DNA from: Streptomyces albospinus
GTDB taxonomy: Bacteria > Actinomycetota > Actinomycetes > Streptomycetales > Streptomycetaceae
Reading direction: 5' to 3'
Length of the DNA: 50,746 nucleotides
Assembly (NCBI RefSeq): GCF_014648695.1
Contig: NZ_BMRP01000012.1
Span: 153,442-204,187 of the forward strand
Shown: positions 37,354 through 46,956 of the stretch, in pieces
Position numbering within the stretch: the stretch's first letter is position 1
How the letters are laid out: each line of letters opens with the position of its first letter
Made by a program: the position numbers and the translations under genes
Notes under the pieces: model-generated
What the model was told of the DNA's origin: nothing
The model's input: only the letters and a program-made list of their open reading frames with translations
Database searches by the model: none

Positions 37354-38187
37354 GTGGCCAGCAGCGATCAGCGGCGGCGGCAGCTCGCCCGGCAGAAGTA
37401 CGCGCGCCAGCAGGAGCGCCGGGCCGCGAACCGTCTCAAGTCCAAGCGCCGCAACGTGATCATCGCGTCCTCCCTGGCCGTCGTGCTCGCCGCGGGCGTC
37501 ACCGCCTACGCCTCGGTGTCGCTGACCGGCGGCGGGCGCCAGGGGGCCCACGACGACGCGGCGTCCCAGGCGCCCTCCACGGCCGCCGATCCGTGCGGCA
37601 AGCCCGCGAAGGGCGCGCCGTCGGCGAAGACCTGGCCCAAGGAGCCGGCGTTGGCCATCGACACCTCGGCGTCGTACACCGCGAAGCTGGCCACGACCTG
37701 CGGGCAGATCACGTTCACGCTGGACGCCGGCACGGCGCCGCACACGGTCAACTCCTTCGCCTTCCTGGCCGGCCAGGGCTACTTCGACCACAGCCGGTGC
37801 CACCGCCTGGTCGACTCGCAGATCTACGTCCTCCAGTGCGGCGACCCGAAGGGCACCGGCGAGGGGACGCCCGGCTACACCCTCCCGGACGAGAACCTCA
37901 AGGACCCCCGGATCAAGGGCGGTGTCTATCCGGCGGGCACGGTCGCGATGGCCAACCGCTACGACGGCAAGGACGACAAGACCCGTAATTCCGGCGGCAG
38001 TCAGTTCTTCCTCGTCTATCAGGACAGCCAGCTGCCCCCGAACTACACGCCGTTCGGGAAGATCACCGGCGGTATGGACGTCCTGAAGAAGATCGCCGCC
38101 GCCGGTTCGCGACCCGATCCGGCGAACGGCAACACCGCGCCCAACGCCACCGTCGTCATCGACAAGGCGGCGGTCACGAAATCCTGA
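37354..38187 (+). CDS. Membrane-anchored cyclophilin-type peptidyl-prolyl cis-trans isomerase
   Basis: The 277-residue protein has a basic cytoplasmic tail (1-33), one membrane helix at about 34-56, an Ala/Ser linker, and an extracytoplasmic cyclophilin domain from about 110. Active-site features are visible: HRLVDSQIYVLQCGD, AMANRYDGKDDKTRNSGGSQ and FFLVYQDS. The catalytic Arg follows the His as in HR of cyclophilins; the usual QGGD is QCGD here. The GTG at 37354 follows AAGGAG. It probably assists folding of exported proteins. Confidence 0.9.
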   Translation: MASSDQRRRQLARQKYARQQERRAANRLKSKRRNVIIASSLAVVLAAGVTAYASVSLTGGGRQGAHDDAASQAPSTAADPCGKPAKGAPSAKTWPKEPALAIDTSASYTAKLATTCGQITFTLDAGTAPHTVNSFAFLAGQGYFDHSRCHRLVDSQIYVLQCGDPKGTGEGTPGYTLPDENLKDPRIKGGVYPAGTVAMANRYDGKDDKTRNSGGSQFFLVYQDSQLPPNYTPFGKITGGMDVLKKIAAAGSRPDPANGNTAPNATVVIDKAAVTKS

Positions 38188-38249
38188 CCGCCGGCCCGAA
38201 GGGGGCGGCGCCTCGTGCTCCCCATCTGGAATTTCGGTCGTGCTGGATG

Positions 38250-38278
38250 CGGACAGCCGACCGCGGGTCGCCTAGATT
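38250..38278 (+). promoter_or_regulatory. Candidate promoter of the DUF349 gene
   Basis: CGGACA (38250-38255) and TAGATT (38273-38278) are 17 bp apart. This would give a leader of roughly 145 bases before the GTG at 38429. Confidence 0.5.
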
Positions 38279-38299
38279 GGCGTTGTGTAGGGTGCCTGC

Positions 38300-38411
38300 T
38301 CCGACGGCCTGACCACCCTCACCCGCAAGACAGCCCGTCGGACCGGCCAGGGCGCTGCCCGGCCGGACAGAACTGTGGACGATGCCGGGGGGCCGCACGC
38401 CCCGTCGGCAT
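38300..38411 (+). ncRNA. Structured 5' leader with three successive hairpins
   Basis: Three foldable units follow one another: TCCGACGG with CCGTCGGA (38300-38307/38335-38342), CCGGCC-GGGC with GCCC-GGCCGG (38343-38366), and ATGCCG with CGGCAT enclosing GGGG/CCCC (38382-38411). The last ends a few bases before the GGAGGAGG ribosome site. I recognise no known riboswitch class; it could be a regulatory leader or a small RNA. Confidence 0.4.
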
Positions 38412-38428
38412 CATGTGGAGGAGGCGCT

Positions 38429-39658
38429 GTGAGCAGCGACCCATGGGGCCGCGTCGATGAGACGGGGACCGTGTACGTGCGTACCGCCGACGGCGAGCAG
38501 GTCGTCGGATCGTGGCAGGCGGGAACTCCCGAGGAGGCCCTTGCCTACTTCGAGCGCAAGTATGAGGGCCTGGTCGTCGAGATCGGCCTCCTGGAGCGGC
38601 GGGTCAAGACCACCGACCTCTCGGCGAAGGACGCCACGACCGCGATCGACCATCTGCGTCAGCAGGTGGACGAGCACCACGCGGTGGGCGATCTGGAGGC
38701 GCTGAGAAAGCGGCTGGACGCGCTCGTCAGCACGGTCGAGTCGCGCCGCGAGGAGCGCAAGGCCCAGAAGGCCAAGCAGAGCGACGAGGCCCGGCAGTCC
38801 AAGGAGAAGCTGGTCGTCGAGGCCGAGGAGCTGGCGGCCAGCGAGCAGTGGCGCGCGGCCGGTGAGCGGCTGCGGGCGCTGGTCGACATCTGGAAGGGCC
38901 TGCCGCGGCTGGACCGCAAGACCGACGACGAGCTCTGGCACCGCTTCTCGCACGCCCGCTCGGCGTTCTCCAAGCGGCGCAAGGCGCACTTCGCCTCGCT
39001 GGACGCGCAGCGCGAGGAGTCCCGCAAGGCCAAGGAGAAGCTGGTCGCCGAGGCCGAGGCGCTGTCCGGCTCGACGGACTGGGGTGCCACCGCCGCCCGC
39101 TACCGCGAGCTGATGACGGACTGGAAGGCCGCGGGCCGCGCCCAGCGCGAGCACGAGGACGACCTGTGGAACCGCTTCCGCGGCGCCCAGGACGTCTTCT
39201 TCCAGGCGCGGGGTGAGGTCTTCGCGGAGCGGGACGCCGAGCAGCGGGAGAACCTGACCCGCAAGGAGGAGCTGGCCATCGAGGCGGAGAAGCTGCTCCC
39301 GGTGACCGACCTGAAGGCGGCGCGGGCCGCGTTCCGGGCGATCAACGAGCGGTGGGAGGCCATCGGCCACGTACCGCGGGACGCCCGTCCGAAGATCGAG
39401 GGCCGGATGCACGCCGTCGAGCGCGCCATCCAGGACGCCGAGGAAGCCGAGTGGCGGCGTACGAACCCCGAGGCGCGGGCGCGTGCCGCGGGGCTGACGG
39501 GCCAGTTGCAGGACGCCGTCGACAAGCTTCAGAAGCAGATCGACGCGGCGCGGGCGGCCGGCAACGACGCCAAGGCCGACAAGCTCGGCCGTGAGCTGGA
39601 GGGCCGCAAGGCGCTGCTGGACCAGGCGCTCAAGGGCCTGGAGGAGTTCGGCGGCTGA
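38429..39658 (+). CDS. DUF349 coiled-coil protein
   Basis: The 409-residue protein is almost entirely helical and highly charged. A short N-terminal domain (about 1-50: TGTVYVRTADGEQVVGSWQ) is followed by at least three repeats of the DUF349 type, each with a W..A..R......W pattern (AASEQWRAAGERLRALVDIW, DWGATAARYRELMTDW, KAARAAFRAINERWEAIG). Function is poorly known. The GTG at 38429 follows GGAGGAGG directly after a structured leader. A bidirectional hairpin follows the stop and faces the caspase gene. Confidence 0.9.
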   Translation: MSSDPWGRVDETGTVYVRTADGEQVVGSWQAGTPEEALAYFERKYEGLVVEIGLLERRVKTTDLSAKDATTAIDHLRQQVDEHHAVGDLEALRKRLDALVSTVESRREERKAQKAKQSDEARQSKEKLVVEAEELAASEQWRAAGERLRALVDIWKGLPRLDRKTDDELWHRFSHARSAFSKRRKAHFASLDAQREESRKAKEKLVAEAEALSGSTDWGATAARYRELMTDWKAAGRAQREHEDDLWNRFRGAQDVFFQARGEVFAERDAEQRENLTRKEELAIEAEKLLPVTDLKAARAAFRAINERWEAIGHVPRDARPKIEGRMHAVERAIQDAEEAEWRRTNPEARARAAGLTGQLQDAVDKLQKQIDAARAAGNDAKADKLGRELEGRKALLDQALKGLEEFGG

Positions 39659-39680
39659 GGCCGTCCCCCTCTCGTCCGCG

Positions 39681-39710
39681 ACGGCCCGCCGGGGATTCCC
39701 GGCGGGCCGT
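39681..39710. terminator. Bidirectional terminator between DUF349 and caspase genes
   Basis: ACGGCCCGCCGGG (39681-39693) pairs perfectly with CCCGGCGGGCCGT (39698-39710) around a 4-nt loop, 22 bp past the DUF349 stop and 18 bp past the caspase stop on the other strand. Confidence 0.85.
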
Positions 39711-39728
39711 CCGCTTGCCGTGCCCGGC

Positions 39729-40871
39729 TCACAGCCGGCTGCGCTGCGCCGTCTCCGCCAGGTCGAGGGCGTGCTTGAGCACCTCGCACGCCTGGATGTG
39801 GTTGCCGGACTCCTGGAGCAGATCGGCCAGCCGTCGGCAGACCAGCAGGGCTTCCGGCCCGTAGACCTGGTGGGCCTGCTGGAACGCCTGCTCCAGGACC
39901 TCGATGGCCTCCTTGGTCTGGCCGGTTTCGGCGAGGAGTTCGGAGAGCTCCAGCTGGACGGCGAGGAGACCGCCCTTGCTGTCGGGGCCACGCTCGCGCA
40001 GGGCCAGCCGCAACACCGGCAGCGCGTCCCGGCTGTGCCCGGTCGCCCGCAGCATGCGCGCCAGGCTGAGGCCGGACGCGACCATGGCGGCCCGGACCTC
40101 CGCGTCGAGGACCGGGCCGGCGGGGGCGCGGCGCTGCGCCAGCGCGCGGTTGCGGGCCAGCGGCAGCCGGCCGACGGCGTTCTCCTGGGAACGCTGCGGC
40201 AGCGGGCGGTTCTTGGCGCGCAGGCGTTCTTCGAGGGCGCGGTAGAGGGTGTCCAGGTCGATCAGCTCGGGCCCGTCGGTGATCCCGCGCCGCAGGATGC
40301 CGAGCAGTTCGCCGGTGAAGGCGGTGTGGCGCTCGCCGTCCGGGGCCAGCGCGACCCGGTCGCGCGGTGAGGCGGTCAGCACGTAGGCGCCGTCCACCGC
40401 GGCCTGGGCGGCCAGGACCTCGCTGCGCCCGGCGAGCGTACGGGCGGCCCGGCCGCTGAAGCAGCAGTCCAGGACGACGACCTTGCGGCGGGCCCGGGCG
40501 GCGCGGATGGCGCCTCGCAGGTGCTGGTAGGCGACCGCGGTGTAGCCGACGCTCTCCCGGGAGCCGACCAGGCTCAGGTAGAGGTCGGCCGACTCCGCGT
40601 CCCGCATGCCGTGGCCCGCGTAATAGATGACCAGGGTGTCGGTGGCCTGCTCGCCGGCGCGGTGGACGGGGTCGAGCATCGCGGCGGCGCTCGGCGGGTC
40701 GAGCACCACCTCGCAGTGCGGCGCGGGCAGCCCCCAGACCGTGGCGTCGGCGAGCGTCCCGGCCAGGTCCTGGAGGTTGGCCTCGACGGCCGGGAGCCCG
40801 TCGAGGTGGTGGTAGGAGGCGGTGCCGAGGAGGACCGCCCGGGACGCGGCCGGATCAGGCAGTGCCGCCAT
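39729..40871 (-). CDS. Caspase-family (C14) protease with C-terminal TPR repeats
   Basis: The 380-residue protein has a caspase/metacaspase-like domain at about 10-245 with the catalytic His87 in VIYYAGHGM and Cys137 in VVLDCCFSG, the expected dyad spacing. The N-terminal LLGTASYHHLDGLPAVEANL is the family start. Residues about 257-375 form TPR-like helices (SLARMLRATGHSRDALPVL). No signal peptide or membrane helix is seen. It is the last gene of a kinase-EACC1-caspase unit and overlaps the EACC1 gene by 17 bp. It is probably the toxic or executing protease of a conflict module; the target is unknown. Confidence 0.85.
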   Translation of the reverse strand: MAALPDPAASRAVLLGTASYHHLDGLPAVEANLQDLAGTLADATVWGLPAPHCEVVLDPPSAAAMLDPVHRAGEQATDTLVIYYAGHGMRDAESADLYLSLVGSRESVGYTAVAYQHLRGAIRAARARRKVVVLDCCFSGRAARTLAGRSEVLAAQAAVDGAYVLTASPRDRVALAPDGERHTAFTGELLGILRRGITDGPELIDLDTLYRALEERLRAKNRPLPQRSQENAVGRLPLARNRALAQRRAPAGPVLDAEVRAAMVASGLSLARMLRATGHSRDALPVLRLALRERGPDSKGGLLAVQLELSELLAETGQTKEAIEVLEQAFQQAHQVYGPEALLVCRRLADLLQESGNHIQACEVLKHALDLAETAQRSRL

Positions 40872-41250
40872 CGCCCCCGGGCTCCTGCGGTCGGTCCAGC
40901 AGCGCGGCGATCCGGTCGAGGGTCTCGGGGTCGCGGGCCGCCCCGGGCGGGATGCGGACCTCGATCTCCCCGACGCGCAGGGTCAGTTCGGGGGTGCGGC
41001 GGCGGGCGTCGCGCCACTGGAGGACGGACACCGCGAGCGAACCGCCCGATACGGCCGTACCGACGGCCAGCTGGAGCAGGTCGAAGCCCAGCCCCATCTC
41101 GCCGGGTTGCGGCCCTCGGGAGGCGGCGAGTCTGCCGCGCACCTGGCGGTGCAGCCCCTCGTCCTCGTGCAACCACTCCAGCAGGGACCGCAGTTCGTCC
41201 TCCGCATCGCCCCCGGGCGCCGGTACCGCCCGTACGACGAGATCAGTCAT
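40855..41250 (-). CDS. Effector-associated constant component 1 (EACC1)-like small protein
   Basis: The 131-residue protein matches the pattern I know for EACC1, the constant partner of NTP-dependent conflict systems. It has ELRSLLEWLHEDEGLHRQV (20-37), a GEMGLGFD turn (50-57), a hydrophobic, possibly membrane-associated helix (58-78) and a terminal strand block TPELTLRVGEIEVRI (86-100). The ATG at 41250 follows GGGGGAG. It overlaps the kinase gene by 8 bp and the caspase gene by 17 bp, a tightly coupled arrangement. Its molecular role is not established; it may adapt or restrain the effector. Confidence 0.78.
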   Translation of the reverse strand: MTDLVVRAVPAPGGDAEDELRSLLEWLHEDEGLHRQVRGRLAASRGPQPGEMGLGFDLLQLAVGTAVSGGSLAVSVLQWRDARRRTPELTLRVGEIEVRIPPGAARDPETLDRIAALLDRPQEPGGDGGTA

Positions 41251-42538
41251 GCTCGCTCCCCCTCTTCCGCTCCGTGTGTGCATTGACCCGTGAGAACAGT
41301 TCCAGCGCCTCCGCGCCGGCGCCCAGCCGCGCCAGGCAGACCGCCTGCCAGTACTGGCTGGTCAGGGTGGTCGGATGGTCCGGCCCCAGCGCCGAGGTGC
41401 AGACCTGGGCGACCGCGGTGAGCATCCGCACCGCCTCCTGGAGCTCACCGCGCAGCACCAGGTTGACCGCCTCGCGCTGGCGCGACTGCGCGTTCTGCGC
41501 CGTCATGCTGCTGAGGACCAGCCGGCGGGTGGCATCGCTCAGCGTCAGCGGCCGGTTCGCGTCCTGGGTGGCCGTGTCCGGCCGGGGAATCGCCGCCCAG
41601 TCGAGGAGTTCGGGGACCGAGGAGTCCTGGGCGGGCGGGCTGTAGACGAACTCCACGGCCTGCTCCCGGACGCAGCGGGCGACCAGGTCCTGGAGCACGC
41701 GCTCGCCGTCCGCGTCCAGCAGCGGCACCAGCAGCGACTCGACGGACGCCGCGTCCGGGCGGTCCAGGGGATCCTGCCGGCAGAGCGCGTCCACCAGCCC
41801 CGCCAGGCTCTCCGGCAGTCCCCGCCGCTCCTGGCCGGCCAGCTGCGGGACGCCCCGCTCGACCGCCCGCTCCACCAGGACGCCGACGTCGACCGGGTCC
41901 GAGCCCAGCGGCGGCGCACCGGTCAGCATCAGATACATGCAGGCCCCCAGCCCGTACAAGTCGGCTGCTGGACCCGGGAGTTGACCGCGGATCAGATCCG
42001 GCGCCATGTACTGCGGCGTGCCGAGCAGCGCACCGGCCTGGGTGATCGCCGGCTCCTCGACGAGCCGGGCGAGCCCGAAGTCCTGGAGCACCACCCGGGC
42101 GCCGCGGGTGACCGTGACGTTGGTCGGCTTGACGTCGCGGTGCAGGACGCCGGCCTCGTGCGCGGCGGCCAGCGCCCGGCACATCGCCAACCCGATGCGG
42201 GCCGCCAGCGCGGGCGGGAGCGGGCCGTGCGCCTCCACCAGCGCCGCCAGCCCCAACCCGTCCAGCAGCTCCATGACGAGGTACGGCGTGCCTTCGTGCA
42301 CCCCGCTGTCGTAGACGTGCACCACCCCGGGGTGGCTGATCCGGGCCTGCGCCTGCGCCTCGCGCCGGAAGCGCGTCAGGGCCGTCGGGTCCGCGCCCAG
42401 ACCGCCCGCGGCCAGCAGTTGCTTGACCGCGACCCGGCGGGCGAGCGCGGTGTCCACCGCCTCGTGGACGGCGCCCATCCCGCCGCGGCCGATCAGCCGG
42501 ACGAGCCGGTAGCGCCCGCCGAGCAGGTCCTCCCCCAT
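41243..42538 (-). CDS. Soluble Ser/Thr protein kinase with C-terminal TPR-like segment
   Basis: The 431-residue protein has a complete Hanks-type kinase domain (about 8-275): glycine loop IGRGGMG (16-22), Lys39, Glu60, HRDVKPTN (133-140) and DFG (153-155). The usual APE is APD (179-181). A linker of about 60 residues leads to a TPR-like segment (about 350-420) with TSALGPDHPTTLTSQYWQAV, typical of NLR-like repeats. There is no membrane helix and no PASTA domain. The ATG at 42538 follows GGGGGACACG, 19 bp after the relA stop on the same strand. First gene of the kinase-EACC1-caspase module. Confidence 0.88.
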   Translation of the reverse strand: MGEDLLGGRYRLVRLIGRGGMGAVHEAVDTALARRVAVKQLLAAGGLGADPTALTRFRREAQAQARISHPGVVHVYDSGVHEGTPYLVMELLDGLGLAALVEAHGPLPPALAARIGLAMCRALAAAHEAGVLHRDVKPTNVTVTRGARVVLQDFGLARLVEEPAITQAGALLGTPQYMAPDLIRGQLPGPAADLYGLGACMYLMLTGAPPLGSDPVDVGVLVERAVERGVPQLAGQERRGLPESLAGLVDALCRQDPLDRPDAASVESLLVPLLDADGERVLQDLVARCVREQAVEFVYSPPAQDSSVPELLDWAAIPRPDTATQDANRPLTLSDATRRLVLSSMTAQNAQSRQREAVNLVLRGELQEAVRMLTAVAQVCTSALGPDHPTTLTSQYWQAVCLARLGAGAEALELFSRVNAHTERKRGSEHD

Positions 42539-42557
42539 CGTGTCCCCCGCCGCTCTC

Positions 42558-45125
<2,568 letters not shown>

Positions 45126-45186
45126 GAGCACTCCTCATGCGGGTACGGACCCCAGGACCTCGAAGCGGCCGGGGTGCCATGGTATC

Positions 45187-45222
45187 GAGCCCATGGCCAC
45201 GGCCGCCGCGCGGCCATGGCTC
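45187..45222. repeat. Inverted repeat in the relA upstream region
   Basis: GAGCCCATGGCC (45187-45198) pairs with GGCCATGGCTC (45212-45222) with one bulged C. It lies 62 bp upstream of relA and 12 bp before the apt terminator. It could be an operator or a leader hairpin. Confidence 0.4.
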
Positions 45223-45234
45223 CGTACATGACAC

Positions 45235-45276
45235 AGCGGCAGGGGCACCCGGAATGTTCCGGATGCCCCTGCCGCT
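45235..45276 (-). terminator. apt terminator
   Basis: A 13-bp stem (45235-45247 with 45264-45276) is extended by CCGGAA/TTCCGG across a single C-A mismatch, 21 bp past the apt stop. It should separate secDF-apt transcription from relA. Confidence 0.85.
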
Positions 45277-45297
45277 CGTACCGTGCCCAGGACCGGC

Positions 45298-45846
45298 TCA
45301 GATCGTGATCAGCGCCTCCAGCGGAGCGCCCTTCAGGCCCGGCTCCAGCCGCTGCCGCCCGGCCAGGAAGCCCAGCTCCAGCAGCACCGCCAGACCCGCG
45401 ACCTCGGCACCCGCACGCCGGATGAGCTGCATCGACGCGTCCGCGGTACCACCGGTGGCGAGGACGTCGTCGATCACCAGCACCCGGTCGCCGGGCGCCA
45501 GCGCATCGGCATGGATCTCGATCTCGGCGGTGCCGTACTCCAGCTCGTACGCCTGGCCGAGCGTCGTGCCGGGCAGCTTGCCCGCCTTGCGCACCGGTAC
45601 GAAACCGATACCGGCGGAGACCGCGACCGGGGCGGCGAGGATGAAGCCGCGGGCCTCCAGGCCGACGACCTTGTCCGCGCGGTACCGCTCGCACAGGTCG
45701 ACAAAGGCGCTGGTCAGCGCGGTGAACGCGGAGGGGTCGGCAAGCAGCGGGGTGATGTCCTTGAACATCACGCCGGGCTTCGGATAGTCCGGGACGTCCG
45801 AGATCCGGCTCAGCAGGAGCTCGCGCAGCTCCGGAGAGGCGGTCAT
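45298..45846 (-). CDS. apt: Adenine phosphoribosyltransferase
   Basis: Apt salvages adenine to AMP using PRPP. The 182-residue protein has the PRPP loop VLVIDDVLATGGTA and the family segments DYPKPGVMFKDITPLL and GLEARGFI. The ATG at 45846 overlaps the secF stop as ATGA. It ends with a strong hairpin before relA. Apt beside relA and secDF is a conserved actinobacterial arrangement. Confidence 0.96.
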   Translation of the reverse strand: MTASPELRELLLSRISDVPDYPKPGVMFKDITPLLADPSAFTALTSAFVDLCERYRADKVVGLEARGFILAAPVAVSAGIGFVPVRKAGKLPGTTLGQAYELEYGTAEIEIHADALAPGDRVLVIDDVLATGGTADASMQLIRRAGAEVAGLAVLLELGFLAGRQRLEPGLKGAPLEALITI

Positions 45847-46955
45847 CGGCGCTTCCCCGACGGACGGCCGCGTCCGCGGCTGCGGGACGCGGGCTGCTGG
45901 CGCGGCCCGACGACCGCGGCGTCCTCGCCCTCGTCGTCCGCCGGGGCGGCGTCCGGCTGCCCGTCCTCGCGAGCGTCCTTGGCCTCCGCCGCGGCGCGCT
46001 TGGCGAGGACCCGCTTGGCGAGCGCCTGCATCTGCGGCTCACGGCCCTTGAGGTCGGCGACCAGCGGCGTCGCGATGAAGATCGAGGAGTAGGCACCGGC
46101 GGCCAGACCCACGAACAGGGCCAGCGAGATGTCGTTGAGCATGCCGGCGCCGAGCACCCCGCCGCCGACGAACAGCAGACCGGCGACCGGGAGCAGCGCC
46201 ACGACCGTGGTGTTGATCGACCGCACCAGGGTGCCGTTGATGCTGCGGTTGGCGATCTCGCTGTACGTGAAGCGGTTCTGCTTGGTGATGTCCTTGGAGG
46301 CTTCCTTCAGGCTGTCGAAGACGACGACCGTGTCGTAGAGGGAGTAACCGAGGATCGTCAGCAGACCGATGACCGTGCCCGGGGTGACCTCGAAGCCGAC
46401 CAGGGCGTAGACGCCGACCGTGATCGTCAGGTCGTGGATCAGCGCGACCAGCGCGGCCAGCGCCATCCGCCACTCGAAGGCGATGGCCAGGTAGAGCACC
46501 ACGAGGACCATGAAGATCCCCAGGCCCAGCCATGCCTTGTCGGCGATCTGCTGGCCCCAACTCGGGCCGACCAGCTGGGTGTTGACGTCCTTCACCGGGA
46601 CGTTGAGGTCCTTGGCGAGCTCTTCCTGGACGGGCAGCGCCTGCTTGGTGTCCAGACCGCTGATCTGGATGCGCAGCGCGCCGCCGCCGAGCTTCTGTGC
46701 CGTGGCCTGGTGGCCACTGGCCGCCGACTCGGCCCGGTGCCGGGCCTCCTCCGTCGTCACCGAGGTCTTCGGGGTGGTGAAGACCGCACCGCCGGAGAAC
46801 TCGATGCCCATGTTCAGACCGCGCACCGCCAGGCCGACGATGGCCGTGATGGTGATGAGGATCGAGATGCCGTACCAGATCTTCCGCTTGCCGATGAAGT
46901 CGTAGCCGACCTCACCGCGGTAGAGCCGGGCGCCGATGTTGCCGAGCTTGGACAT
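45843..46955 (-). CDS. secF: Protein translocase subunit SecF
   Basis: SecF with SecD uses the proton gradient to assist late steps of Sec export. The 370-residue protein has six membrane helices, starting near residue 28, the periplasmic domain (about 50-140) and the conserved GYSLYDTVVVFDSLKE near 205. A hydrophilic Ala/Glu/Asp then Arg-rich tail of about 60 residues follows the last helix. The ATG is 1 bp after the secD stop; the stop overlaps apt. Confidence 0.96.
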   Translation of the reverse strand: MSKLGNIGARLYRGEVGYDFIGKRKIWYGISILITITAIVGLAVRGLNMGIEFSGGAVFTTPKTSVTTEEARHRAESAASGHQATAQKLGGGALRIQISGLDTKQALPVQEELAKDLNVPVKDVNTQLVGPSWGQQIADKAWLGLGIFMVLVVLYLAIAFEWRMALAALVALIHDLTITVGVYALVGFEVTPGTVIGLLTILGYSLYDTVVVFDSLKEASKDITKQNRFTYSEIANRSINGTLVRSINTTVVALLPVAGLLFVGGGVLGAGMLNDISLALFVGLAAGAYSSIFIATPLVADLKGREPQMQALAKRVLAKRAAAEAKDAREDGQPDAAPADDEGEDAAVVGPRQQPASRSRGRGRPSGKRR

Positions 46956-46956
46956 C

